Part shown: positions 8,398-17,219 of the stretch, in pieces
Position numbering within the stretch: position 1 is the first letter of the stretch
How the letters are laid out: each line of letters opens with the position of its first letter
NCBI RefSeq assembly: GCF_000016525.1
Contig: NC_009515.1
Span: forward strand, 894,501-958,500
Direction of reading: 5' to 3'
Source: Methanobrevibacter smithii ATCC 35061
GTDB taxonomy: Archaea; Methanobacteriota; Methanobacteria; Methanobacteriales; Methanobacteriaceae
Length of the DNA: 64,000 nt
The notes under the pieces: generated by a model
What the model saw: only the letters and a program-made list of their open reading frames with translations
Told to the model about the DNA's origin: nothing
Databases searched by the model: none
Program-made: the position numbers and the translations under genes

Positions 8398-9975
8398 ATG
8401 ATTTTTAATGATTTAAATTTAAAAAGTAATGATGCTAAGTTTATATTAGTCGTCCTTATAATCAGTTCATTATTAGTTGCTTATTACATCCAGTTTACAG
8501 AATCAATCGGAATATACTGTTCTGATGTTTTTGTTTACTTGTTAAATGCACTGTATTACTCCGGAGCCAATATAAACTCAACATCAACGATTTATTTATA
8601 TCCTTTAATCTCATTTATAACTTCATTATTATTTGATTTGGGATTTAAAAGCGAACTTTCTATTTATTTAGTTACTGGTGTATTCGCAATACTTGGAAAT
8701 ATCGGATTTTATATTTTGCTTAGAACCAGATTTGATGAAGTATTGAGTTTAACTGGAACTATAATGTATGCTACTTTTGCACTTAATTTAGCATGGTTAG
8801 CTAATGGAACTTTGGATATACCTGCGGTGGCTGTAACCATATGGTGTGTTCTTATCTCATATATGGCTATTAAATTAAATCCAAAATATTATGCAATAGC
8901 TATGCCTCTTTTTGTAATCTGTTTATTTACAAGATACACAGCAGGACTAATTCTACCGGTTTTAATATTATACTATGTTTATGAAAAAGGATTTAAAATA
9001 ACTCCTGAAGACAAACCATACATCATTAAAGGAATCCTGTACTCTATAGGTATTTTTGCCATTGTTTTAATCATATTAACTGTAATGAGTAATTTTGAAT
9101 TACCGTTAATTCATGAAACTGCAATAAGAGTAGAAGGAAAACGCGGAATGACTGTAAATCAAGCATACAATCCAGATATGAAATATTACTTTACCAATTT
9201 CCCAGAATTCATTTCTGCTTCAAAAACAACCTTTGTAAATGCTACCCCACTACTTGAAAATTCAACAGTACTTTCATGGATAAGTCTTGGACTATTAGCT
9301 GTTGGAACTGTTCTTGGAGCAATGAAAATAAGAATCAAACGCAATAAAGAAAGTATTGGAGCAGCAATTGCATTTTTAATATCTGTTGCAATATTTACCC
9401 AGGTCAGTTCCATTGTTACAATAATAATTACATTTATCGGCCTTTATTTAATTGGTAAAGACTCCCAACATAAAGAATACCTTGCAATGTTAGGCTGGAT
9501 ACTGTCATTTTACATATTTTTTACTTATTTCAATATCCGAGTTAACAGATATATTATTCCAGCAATTCCTCCAATCATATACTTCATTATGCTAAGTATC
9601 GAATTGATTCATGAAAAAATTAAAATCAACAAAAATATAATTCCACTGATTTTAATTATAATGTTTGTAATTCAAGGATTCACATTTACATCAACTTACG
9701 AAGACATTCCAAATTTCAAAGCTCCCGAAGAAATATCTAATTACATAATCCAAAATAACCCTGATTATGAAAATCAATCAATTGGAGTTTATAATTTAAG
9801 ACCTTACAGCTGGTATTTACAAACAGACGTTGAAGGAATTCCAACAGGCAATACTACATACATAGATCAATCCAATGTAACGTATTACATTTCCAACAAA
9901 GAACTAAGCAATTTAACTAATTATACTCAAATAAAAAACATAGATAACCTATATTTATATGAAAAAAATAAGTAA
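8398..9975 (+). CDS. Polytopic GT-C-fold glycosyltransferase-like membrane protein (PMT/ArnT-like)
   Basis: A 525-residue protein with about 11 hydrophobic helices and a C-terminal extracytoplasmic tail. The first outside loop contains acidic IYCSDVFVYLLNALYY, in the position of the catalytic Asp of GT-C enzymes that use polyprenyl-phosphate sugars. Later features are TLDIPAVAVTIWCVL, FTRYTAGLILPVL and FNIRVNRYIIPAIPPIIY, where the RY-I-x-PxxP pattern is common in the PMT/ArnT superfamily. The tail is rich in N-x-S/T sequons. No SD is visible, and it starts 26 bases after the upstream gene, so it may depend on upstream translation. Acceptor and sugar unknown; surface protein or cell-wall glycosylation is an inference. 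Confidence 0.7.
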   Translation: MIFNDLNLKSNDAKFILVVLIISSLLVAYYIQFTESIGIYCSDVFVYLLNALYYSGANINSTSTIYLYPLISFITSLLFDLGFKSELSIYLVTGVFAILGNIGFYILLRTRFDEVLSLTGTIMYATFALNLAWLANGTLDIPAVAVTIWCVLISYMAIKLNPKYYAIAMPLFVICLFTRYTAGLILPVLILYYVYEKGFKITPEDKPYIIKGILYSIGIFAIVLIILTVMSNFELPLIHETAIRVEGKRGMTVNQAYNPDMKYYFTNFPEFISASKTTFVNATPLLENSTVLSWISLGLLAVGTVLGAMKIRIKRNKESIGAAIAFLISVAIFTQVSSIVTIIITFIGLYLIGKDSQHKEYLAMLGWILSFYIFFTYFNIRVNRYIIPAIPPIIYFIMLSIELIHEKIKINKNIIPLILIIMFVIQGFTFTSTYEDIPNFKAPEEISNYIIQNNPDYENQSIGVYNLRPYSWYLQTDVEGIPTGNTTYIDQSNVTYYISNKELSNLTNYTQIKNIDNLYLYEKNK

Positions 9976-10067
9976 TATCCACTACAAAATGTGAAATATT
10001 AGAAACATATATAATAAAACAGTTATAAAAATTAACACATAAAATAAGGCAAACTAAAGAGGGTAAT

Positions 10068-11588
10068 ATGAAAGTTGTATGCTGTAAGAACTGTGGTGCT
10101 AAATACCAACTCGATGATGATGATGACATAAGTGCATTCGAGTGTTCTTCATGCTCAGGAGATTTAGAAGTTGTTGAAAATTATTCTGATGACGACAATT
10201 CCTCAAAATCTACAATTATAACTTCACAAAAGTATGATGATTCATATATCGTCCAATGTAGCGAATGTGGATTAAAATATAAACTAAATAAAAATGATAA
10301 CATACTTGATTATGAATGTGATAGTTGTGGCGGACCTTTAAGATATTTAGACGAAAATATGAACCAAGAAGTAGACCGATATCTTGAAGAGAGAAAAAAT
10401 GAAGCTCCTGAAACAGTTTATGAAGAAACCGACAGCGCTGATGAATATACATCTACTGAAAAGAATACAATAACACCTATACATTCTGTTACACATAGAA
10501 TAGAAAATTTTTTCTCAGAAGATCATATGCAAAAAATTGCAGATGAAGAACTGGAAAAACAATTGGAACATCAACCTGCTCCAAGAACTGCAAGAACTAC
10601 AATTCCACAAGCAGTACTGTCCAAGTTTGGAAAAGAATTTTCCATACCTAAATCAAATGATTATAATGTTTTGAAAAAATATCTAAAAGATGAATTTTTC
10701 AAAGGAATGGAATCATATTATGCAGACATTCCGGAAACTGAAAAATCACATAAGTTTTTAGAAAAAATAGGTGACAAATTAGCAATAAAGGAACCAAGCA
10801 CTAACATCACATCTGTAAATGATGAAAACACTCAAATAAACGAAATTAAGAATTATAGTAACACAAACAACATCATTATTGCAATTGGAGCTATAATCTT
10901 CGTTTTAAGTATTGTAGAAATATTAACTATTGATAGCGGATTTGGTATATTTACCTTGTTAATTGGTGTATTAGTATTATGTTACGGAATATATAAAACT
11001 AGAGACACCAAAGAAACAGAAACAAGAACTAGAATTATCAGAGAACATTTATTAACTCTTCCAGAGGAGTATTATGTTTTCTACAATGTAAAAATACCTG
11101 CATCATCTACAGGTATAAACCATGTAGTTATAGGACCTTCAGGAATTTATGCACTTATTTCACAAAAATACAAAGCAAAAAATAAATTAGAATCAGAAAA
11201 TGAAAATTTAAATTTAATTGATTCTATTGAAAATGATGACAAAATAGAAGAAATTAACTCCCATTACGGCAGACGTTTTAAGTATACAACTAAACAGGCA
11301 AAATTCTCACAGGACAATAAAATAAAACAAAAATCATTAATATTAGGTGAAAACCTGATTAATTTCCTTAATGAAAACAATATAAGGCATTGTTTTGTTG
11401 AGCCTTTAGTTGGTTTCATAAATCATGAAGTTGTTGTAATAAACACTCCATTAACTGATGAAGATTTATTTATGGAAGAACTGCTGTATAAAATTGAATA
11501 CGGCCCTACCAAATTAAATTCTGAAACAATAGACAAATGTGCAGTTTTACTTAACAAATATTCTGCAGACTGTTCTTCAGAATTTTAA
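10068..11588 (+). CDS. Membrane protein with two N-terminal zinc ribbons and a NERD-like C-terminal domain
   Basis: 506 residues. Residues ~5-32 and ~62-95 are two CxxC...CxxC zinc ribbons (CCKNCGAKYQL...CSSC and CSECGLKYKL...CDSCGGPL). A charged, probably disordered stretch follows, then two hydrophobic helices at about 265-307 (NIIIAIGAIIFVLSIVEIL and IFTLLIGVLVLCYGI). Residues ~320-470 look like a NERD domain: HLLTLPEEYYVFYNVKIP, then INHVVIGPSGIYALISQKYK. In nuclease-active NERD proteins this region reads Dhvv...E-x-K; here the Asp is Asn and the Glu is Ser, so cleavage activity is doubtful. SD GAGGGTAAT precedes ATG 10068. Function unknown. Confidence 0.68.
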   Translation: MKVVCCKNCGAKYQLDDDDDISAFECSSCSGDLEVVENYSDDDNSSKSTIITSQKYDDSYIVQCSECGLKYKLNKNDNILDYECDSCGGPLRYLDENMNQEVDRYLEERKNEAPETVYEETDSADEYTSTEKNTITPIHSVTHRIENFFSEDHMQKIADEELEKQLEHQPAPRTARTTIPQAVLSKFGKEFSIPKSNDYNVLKKYLKDEFFKGMESYYADIPETEKSHKFLEKIGDKLAIKEPSTNITSVNDENTQINEIKNYSNTNNIIIAIGAIIFVLSIVEILTIDSGFGIFTLLIGVLVLCYGIYKTRDTKETETRTRIIREHLLTLPEEYYVFYNVKIPASSTGINHVVIGPSGIYALISQKYKAKNKLESENENLNLIDSIENDDKIEEINSHYGRRFKYTTKQAKFSQDNKIKQKSLILGENLINFLNENNIRHCFVEPLVGFINHEVVVINTPLTDEDLFMEELLYKIEYGPTKLNSETIDKCAVLLNKYSADCSSEF

Positions 11589-11644
11589 CTTTTTTTATTT
11601 TTTAAATTAAATACTGTTTTTTAAAAAAAAGAATTGTAAAGAAT

Positions 11645-13312
11645 TTATTTAGCATTATCCAAATTAAATTCCCTATACTTAGACTTAACAACACTCCAAC
11701 ATTCTTCAAAACCATGTTTTAAATCAATTTCCAACATTTTGTTATTCATTGCCTGTCTAAGTTCAAAATCATTAGCCACAATATTAAACTGTTCTATAAT
11801 GTCTTCCTGAGTCAAATAAGATCCAAGACCCATATTTACAAATCCGTGTTCAGGACTTCCAAATAGATTTTTCTCTTCTCTTTCATCCTTACATATAACA
11901 ATACATGGAACACCTAAAGAACAGACCTGATACATGATTCTTCCCCCAGAAGTGAAAATAACATCTGCAGAAATCATGAAGTCACTGATAGAATTTACTG
12001 TTGTATAAAACTGAACATTTTGCATAAGCTCATATTTAGCTGACAATTCTTCAAAATTTTCATGTCCTGAACCTAAAATAACATTGATTCTGCCAGAAAA
12101 CCCACTAGCTAAAAGAGCATCCAAAACTTTTTGAGACAAGTTAAGTGTATCATTTGGAGCAAAATCAATCAAAACAGTTTTAACATCATTTGTAATTATT
12201 TTTGGCTGATGCAAATAAAATTCATCTTTTAAAATGTAATATTCATGCCCCACAAAGAATTTTTCATCACCTTCATGTTCATATAATGAATCAAATACCA
12301 GATCCGCAAGATCTGAACCGCTTCCAAAATCTTCAAAATTAATTATATAATAACCCTTATTTGTCAAATCGACCATATACTCATAAGAAGTATTACCCAC
12401 ATCATTAATAATAATCTTCGGATCAAACTGTTCAAATAAACCAAGCAACTCAGATTTACCTCCATATGTTTGATATTTGTAATTATACCCTTCAATAATG
12501 TCAATTCCCAACTGATGGGTTCTATTAATAAAGAATACTACGTCATGGAATACAAGTTTTGATGCCATTGACAAACAGCGGTACATATGACCTGTTCCAA
12601 TCTGGTCATAAGCATCAACAACAAAAGCTATTTTTATTTTATTAAGATAATTATTTGCAATCCACCAGTCTTCATAAGTATTTATTTCAACACTTTCTTC
12701 ACGAGAAATCTCAATCAGGTCTATATTCAAACCTAAACGAGATGTTTCAGTTACAAAATTACGGCGAGTAGCTAATATACCTCCGGTTTCTTTAAAAGTT
12801 TTAGGAAGCAAATCCCTATATAATCTTTCAGAATAAAATGGAAAATACCTTCCATTTTCATCATCGAATCCCCACCTCAGATTCTTATCATCAACAACAG
12901 AAATTACACTATCAATATTAAAATCAGCGAATTTTTCAATAGCTTTATCTAATGTTTCAGTTTTTAGTAACGGAGAAGAAGGTTGAATTGTAATTACAAT
13001 ATCATATTCGTCAAAAGCCTGTTTTTCTTTTTGTAACATTGCATCATAAATAACAGTATCCAATAATGTTTCATCAGTAGCTAATTCTACAGGACGCTTC
13101 ACAACACTAGTACCATACTTTTCAACAATCGATGCAATTTCAGAATCCTCAGTAGACACCACTACATCATCAACATATTTTGACGATTTAGCTATATCTA
13201 TTGAGTAATAAATAAGAGGTTTTTCACCAAGTAAACGTAAATTTTTACGAGGAATGTTTTTTGAATAACCTCTAGCAGGAATCACCACCAATATCTTATT
13301 ATTTTCAAACAT
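11645..13312 (-). CDS. Fusion of an acylneuraminate cytidylyltransferase (NeuA-like) and a PseG-like nucleotide-sugar hydrolase
   Basis: 555 residues in two domains. Residues 1-~225 are an NTP-sugar transferase with VVIPARGYSKNIPRKNLRLL and PLIYYSIDIAK, the signature of CMP-sialic, pseudaminic and legionaminic acid synthetases. Residues ~228-550 are PseG/MurG-like (GT-B fold): IAFVVDAYDQIGTGHMYRCL is the UDP-sugar hydrolase start GxGHxxR, and FTSGGRIMYQVCSLGVPCIV is the nucleotide-binding turn. Together they would supply two steps of nonulosonate synthesis, sugar release from UDP and activation as CMP-sugar. The window holds no synthase (NeuB/PseI). SD TAGGGAT precedes ATG 13312. The exact nonulosonic acid is unknown. 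Confidence 0.85.
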   Translation of the reverse strand: MFENNKILVVIPARGYSKNIPRKNLRLLGEKPLIYYSIDIAKSSKYVDDVVVSTEDSEIASIVEKYGTSVVKRPVELATDETLLDTVIYDAMLQKEKQAFDEYDIVITIQPSSPLLKTETLDKAIEKFADFNIDSVISVVDDKNLRWGFDDENGRYFPFYSERLYRDLLPKTFKETGGILATRRNFVTETSRLGLNIDLIEISREESVEINTYEDWWIANNYLNKIKIAFVVDAYDQIGTGHMYRCLSMASKLVFHDVVFFINRTHQLGIDIIEGYNYKYQTYGGKSELLGLFEQFDPKIIINDVGNTSYEYMVDLTNKGYYIINFEDFGSGSDLADLVFDSLYEHEGDEKFFVGHEYYILKDEFYLHQPKIITNDVKTVLIDFAPNDTLNLSQKVLDALLASGFSGRINVILGSGHENFEELSAKYELMQNVQFYTTVNSISDFMISADVIFTSGGRIMYQVCSLGVPCIVICKDEREEKNLFGSPEHGFVNMGLGSYLTQEDIIEQFNIVANDFELRQAMNNKMLEIDLKHGFEECWSVVKSKYREFNLDNAK

Positions 13313-13395
13313 ATAAATCCCTAAATTACAAAATTTATTTAAACGTTACTAAATAATATAATAATACTAATATTAAATCTTTTAGGTGTTAATGA

Positions 13396-14442
13396 ATGAA
13401 AAATATGACAAAAGAGTTGTTAGACAAAATAAATGAAATAGCTACTCCAGTAAAAATAATGCATGTTTGTGGTTCACATGAACACGCAATTATGGAAAAT
13501 GGAATAAGGTCTTTACTTCCACCAGAAGTAGAAATCATTGCAGGACCCGGCTGTCCGGTATGTGTTGTACCTTCCCGTGAAATTGACGAATGTCTAGAAT
13601 TAGTCGACAGGGGAGTGACAGTGACTACTTTTGGAGATATGTTGAGAGTTCCTGGTTCTGAACGTTCACTTGCAGAAGCAAAAGCAGAAGGTGGAGATGT
13701 AAGAGTAGTGTATGGAATTAATAAAGCTATTGAAATAGCTGAAAAAGAGGATAATGACGTTGTATTTATGGCTGCAGGATTTGAAACCACAGCACCAACA
13801 ACTGCTGCAGAAATTTTGGCAGAACCTCCTGAAAATTTCTCAGTCTTATCCTGTCATAGATTAATCCCCCCAGCTATCGATTATTTAATAAATTCTGGGG
13901 AAACCAATCTTAATGCATTAATTGAACCTGGACATGTCTGTACAATCATAGGAACCAAGCCTTTTGAATATCTTTCAACAGACTATGGTATACCTCAGGC
14001 AGTTGCCGGATTTAATCCTTTAGACATTTTAATGTCTGTTTATATGATTTTAAGACAAATACGTGATGATACACCTAAAATAGATAACGAATACAACAGA
14101 GCAGTTAGAGACGAAGGAAATATAATAGCTCAAAAAGTTATCGATCAAGTATTTGATGTAGGTAGCAGAGAATGGAGAGGATTTCCGAAAATACCTAATT
14201 CCATTCTAGAAATTAAAGATGAATTCAGCCAGTACAATGCAAGAGCCAAATATGACATTGAAGTAAAAGATGTTAAAGAAGCTCCTAAAGGCTGTATTTG
14301 CGGACCTATTTTAAGAGGATTGGCCAGACCTGAAGACTGCAAATTATTTAGAAAATCCTGTAACCCCCTACATCCAATCGGAGCATGTATGGTCAGTAAA
14401 GAAGGAACCTGTAATATAGCCCACAGATATTCAAGGGATTAA
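13396..14442 (+). CDS. hypD: Hydrogenase maturation protein HypD
   Basis: HypD is the Fe-S scaffold on which, with HypC, the Fe(CN)2CO unit of [NiFe]-hydrogenases is built. Visible: VCGSHEH near residue 25, AGPGCPVCVVPSREID, AAGFETTAPTTAA, EPGHVCTIIGTKPFE, and the Cys-rich C-terminal part CICGPILRGL...CKLF...CNPLHPIGACM, which holds the [4Fe-4S] cluster. 348 residues, normal length. AGGTG at 13384-13388 sets ATG 13396 as start. The next gene starts two bases after its stop. The organism's hydrogenases are encoded elsewhere. Confidence 0.97.
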   Translation: MKNMTKELLDKINEIATPVKIMHVCGSHEHAIMENGIRSLLPPEVEIIAGPGCPVCVVPSREIDECLELVDRGVTVTTFGDMLRVPGSERSLAEAKAEGGDVRVVYGINKAIEIAEKEDNDVVFMAAGFETTAPTTAAEILAEPPENFSVLSCHRLIPPAIDYLINSGETNLNALIEPGHVCTIIGTKPFEYLSTDYGIPQAVAGFNPLDILMSVYMILRQIRDDTPKIDNEYNRAVRDEGNIIAQKVIDQVFDVGSREWRGFPKIPNSILEIKDEFSQYNARAKYDIEVKDVKEAPKGCICGPILRGLARPEDCKLFRKSCNPLHPIGACMVSKEGTCNIAHRYSRD

Positions 14443-14443
14443 A

Positions 14444-15148
14444 ATGAATATAGATGCAATAGCTGTAGATATTGATGGAACAATAACTGATAATAAAAGA
14501 AGACTTTGTTACTCAGCTATGGAAGCTATACGAAAAGCAGAAGATGCAGGAGTCCCTACAATTATTGTAACTGGAAATATTGTAACTTATGCCTATGCAA
14601 CATTAGTACTCCTCGGAGCTAGCGGAGGAGTAGTGGGAGAAAACGGAGGAGTAATATTTAAAGAAAATTACAATAACAACCAGATAAAAACAGTAGTTGA
14701 CAGAACTTATGTAAATGCTGCTGATAAACACTTAAAAGAAAGATTAGGTTCAAAGTTTGATAAAAACATTTCAAATGACAACATGTACAGGTTGACTGAA
14801 AGTGTATTTTACAAAACCATAACTAAAAAAGAGCTGGAAGAGGGATTGAAAGGCTTTGAATACCTAGATAAAATAGAATTATACGATAGTGGATTTGCCC
14901 TACATGTCACAGACAAAAGAGTAAATAAAGGAAGTTCATTAAAGTATCTTTGTAATGAAAACGGCATCGACATGGAAAATGTAATGGCTATGGGAGACAG
15001 CGAAAATGATGAAGCATTCCTGAAAGAAGCCGGAATGAAGGTGGCTGTTGGAAATGCTGAAGATTTTCTGAAAAAAAATAGTGACTATGTTTGCAAAAAT
15101 AACTATGGTGACGGCGTAAAGGAAGCTATTGAAAAATTTGTATTATAA
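14444..15148 (+). CDS. Phosphoglycolate phosphatase, archaeal HAD type
   Basis: A 234-residue HAD-superfamily phosphatase. Motif I is VDIDGTITDNKRRL, with the nucleophile and acid Asp at residues 9 and 11; motif II is IIVTGN; motif IV is MAMGDSENDEAFL, the metal-binding loop. The C2-type cap between motifs II and III and the length match archaeal phosphoglycolate phosphatase, related to sucrose-phosphatase and Cof enzymes. It removes phosphoglycolate or similar phosphate esters. It begins two bases after hypD stops, with GGGAT of the hypD end acting as SD. A general Cof-type phosphatase role cannot be excluded. Confidence 0.85.
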   Translation: MNIDAIAVDIDGTITDNKRRLCYSAMEAIRKAEDAGVPTIIVTGNIVTYAYATLVLLGASGGVVGENGGVIFKENYNNNQIKTVVDRTYVNAADKHLKERLGSKFDKNISNDNMYRLTESVFYKTITKKELEEGLKGFEYLDKIELYDSGFALHVTDKRVNKGSSLKYLCNENGIDMENVMAMGDSENDEAFLKEAGMKVAVGNAEDFLKKNSDYVCKNNYGDGVKEAIEKFVL

Positions 15149-15159
15149 GAGCTGATAAA

Positions 15160-16470
15160 ATGATATATGAAATGGCTGAAAAATGTGAAAAGGAAGTTAA
15201 AAAAATCTGTGATGATTACGAGGTATACATCAGTTCTGGAAAAACAATAGAACTTGATTCTAAAAACGATGAATTGAATTTTGCAAAAGAAGAAATTACC
15301 CAAGGAATTGGAATTAGGGTACTGAAAGATAATAAAATGGGATTTGCATTTACTTCAGATATGGATAAAATTAATCAAACTGCACTTCAGGCCCTGGAAA
15401 ATACTAAATTAAATAATCCTGATGAAAATTATGCATTTTCACAAAAAGAAAAAGTAAATGACATTGACAAACTCTATGATAAAAAATTTGAAAACTTGGA
15501 TTTGGATGAATCCATTGATTTTTTAAATAACATCATAACAAAAGCTAATGAAACCCAATGTGATGTAACTTCAGCAGGATTTTCAGCAAGCCGCGGTGAA
15601 TCACTTATCTTAAATTCAAATGGAGTTTCAATTGCCAATAAAAGTACTGGATTTGGTGCTGGATTATCTGTAAATATTGAAGCAAAAGAAAATGTAGCTA
15701 CAGCATATGATTCCATTTCTTCAAGATTTTATGATTTGGATGGTGATAAATTAGCCGAAGATGTTTGTAAATTAGCTATGGATTCTGTTGATACAAAGGC
15801 TATTGAAACTAAAGATTACGATGTAGTTCTTGATTATTATGCTGCTACCGGTCTTTTATCCACTTTTTTAGAAGCATTTAACGGAGAAAATGTTCAAAGA
15901 CAAAGATCAATTCTTCATGACAAAATGAACAGCGAAATTGTAAGTCCAAACCTATCAATAACAAATGATGCCACTTTAGAAAAAGGAATGTATTCTACAA
16001 AGTGTGACGGTGAAGGAACTGTATCTAAGAAAACCAAGCTTGTAGAAAATGGTGTGTTAAAATCATTCATGTATGATATTTACACTGCAAATAAAGGAAA
16101 TACAACAAGTACTGGAAACGGTTACAGAAACTCATACTTATCTACACCGTCAGTCAGTCCGTCAAATATAATTCTTGATTTTGATGAAAAAATCGGGACA
16201 GATGAAATATCTGAAGGAGTTTTAACTACCAGCGTTTTAGGAGCACATACTGCAAATCCTATTTCAGGTGATTTTTCAGTAGAAGCAAGTAATGCTTTTA
16301 AAATAGAAAATGGTGAGATTAGCTATCCTATAAATAAAGCAATGATTTCAGGAAATATATTTGAAATAATGAAAAAATGTGAAGGAGTCAAATCCGAAAT
16401 TAAACAATACGGACCGTTTATCCTTCCAAAAATCTTAGTCCACAACTTAAGAGTTGTTGGACAACATTAA
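15160..16470 (+). CDS. pmbA: TldD/PmbA family protein, PmbA (TldE)-like
   Basis: 436 residues with the TldE/PmbA layout: an N-terminal alpha/beta domain (YISSGKTIELDSKNDELN, GIGIRVLKDNKMGFAFTSD) and a C-terminal beta-rich domain with NGVLKSFMYDIYTANKGNTTSTGNG split into shorter motifs, then FILPKILVHNLRVVG. In bacteria TldD and TldE form a heterodimeric metallopeptidase that degrades small unfolded peptides; the zinc HExxxH site lies in TldD. I see no such motif here, which agrees with the TldE half. The TldD partner is not in the window. It follows the phosphatase gene by 11 bases. Its stop overlaps the convergent small gene by four bases. Confidence 0.87.
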   Translation: MIYEMAEKCEKEVKKICDDYEVYISSGKTIELDSKNDELNFAKEEITQGIGIRVLKDNKMGFAFTSDMDKINQTALQALENTKLNNPDENYAFSQKEKVNDIDKLYDKKFENLDLDESIDFLNNIITKANETQCDVTSAGFSASRGESLILNSNGVSIANKSTGFGAGLSVNIEAKENVATAYDSISSRFYDLDGDKLAEDVCKLAMDSVDTKAIETKDYDVVLDYYAATGLLSTFLEAFNGENVQRQRSILHDKMNSEIVSPNLSITNDATLEKGMYSTKCDGEGTVSKKTKLVENGVLKSFMYDIYTANKGNTTSTGNGYRNSYLSTPSVSPSNIILDFDEKIGTDEISEGVLTTSVLGAHTANPISGDFSVEASNAFKIENGEISYPINKAMISGNIFEIMKKCEGVKSEIKQYGPFILPKILVHNLRVVGQH

Positions 16471-16721
16471 ATTTTTTTTAATTTTCGTCTGTAATTATCA
16501 ATAGTGGATGAAGAAAAATCTGTTGATAAATATTTGCCCACTAACTCTTTACTTTTGTCAAAGTCTTTAATTTGAGTTTGAGAAGCTTTTTCAATTTCTT
16601 TTTCTAAATTTTTAATCCTATTATCAAATGTTCTTTCAGATTTAAGGAAATCAACATTAGTTTTACGGGAAATTCTTTTAATCTCTTCATCAATGTCTAT
16701 TTCTTCATTCTTTTTAGCCAT
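16467..16721 (-). CDS. Small charged, helical hypothetical protein
   Basis: 84 residues, highly charged and predicted helical, with heptad-like spacing in RTFDNRIKNLEKEIEKAS that suggests a coiled coil. No membrane segment, Cys or recognised motif. The start ATG 16721 is preceded by TAGGT. It is the last gene of a minus-strand series with moeA and the GyrI-like gene and starts 9 bases after the latter's stop, so co-transcription is likely. Function unknown. Confidence 0.6.
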   Translation of the reverse strand: MAKKNEEIDIDEEIKRISRKTNVDFLKSERTFDNRIKNLEKEIEKASQTQIKDFDKSKELVGKYLSTDFSSSTIDNYRRKLKKI

Positions 16722-16729
16722 GCTATGAC

Positions 16730-17191
16730 CTACATTTTAATGATTGGCAATCTTATTTCAGTAATATATTCTTCTTCGCTGTCTGCATTGTGAATATTTT
16801 TTACTAAAACTTCAGTAGGTGAACCAATAATATCATAATTGTTTTCTTGAGCTACTTTAACCATTGTATCATAGCTATCTAAAATATTATCAATAGAACC
16901 TTCATGAATTCCACTTAAAACGCCATGTTCAAATAAATCCGCAGTTTTAATAATATCTTTTGCTTGTGCATTACCTTCAATAGCTATACCTACATCAAAT
17001 ACTGCATCCCCTTGATTTACACTATGTCTTGGAGAGTAATATATTATAAAAGGTTCCCCAATTGTTTTAATTTCTTCTGTTTCAACCCAATCCATTAATT
17101 TGGAAAGCAATACTTCCAAATCAGAAATTGGACCTTTATAATTAATAACAGCTATTTTTTGATCAGGAATAATTTTATCTTGAATTTGCAT
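16730..17191 (-). CDS. GyrI-like / effector-binding domain protein
   Basis: About 153 residues with the AraC-effector-binding (GyrI-like, SOUL-related) fold: VINYKGPISDLEVLLSKLMDWV near the N terminus, FIIYYSPRHSVNQGDAVFDVGIAI in two shorter blocks in the middle, and a C-terminal strand EYITEIRLPI, which is the usual end of this domain. Such stand-alone domains bind small amphipathic molecules. There is no DNA-binding domain. ATG 17191 is preferred over the in-frame GTG 17200, because AAGGTG is then properly spaced. It sits 20 bp downstream of moeA, in the same direction. Confidence 0.78.
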   Translation of the reverse strand: MQIQDKIIPDQKIAVINYKGPISDLEVLLSKLMDWVETEEIKTIGEPFIIYYSPRHSVNQGDAVFDVGIAIEGNAQAKDIIKTADLFEHGVLSGIHEGSIDNILDSYDTMVKVAQENNYDIIGSPTEVLVKNIHNADSEEEYITEIRLPIIKM

Positions 17192-17219
17192 TTGATTCAC
17201 CTTTTTTTATTTAATATTT

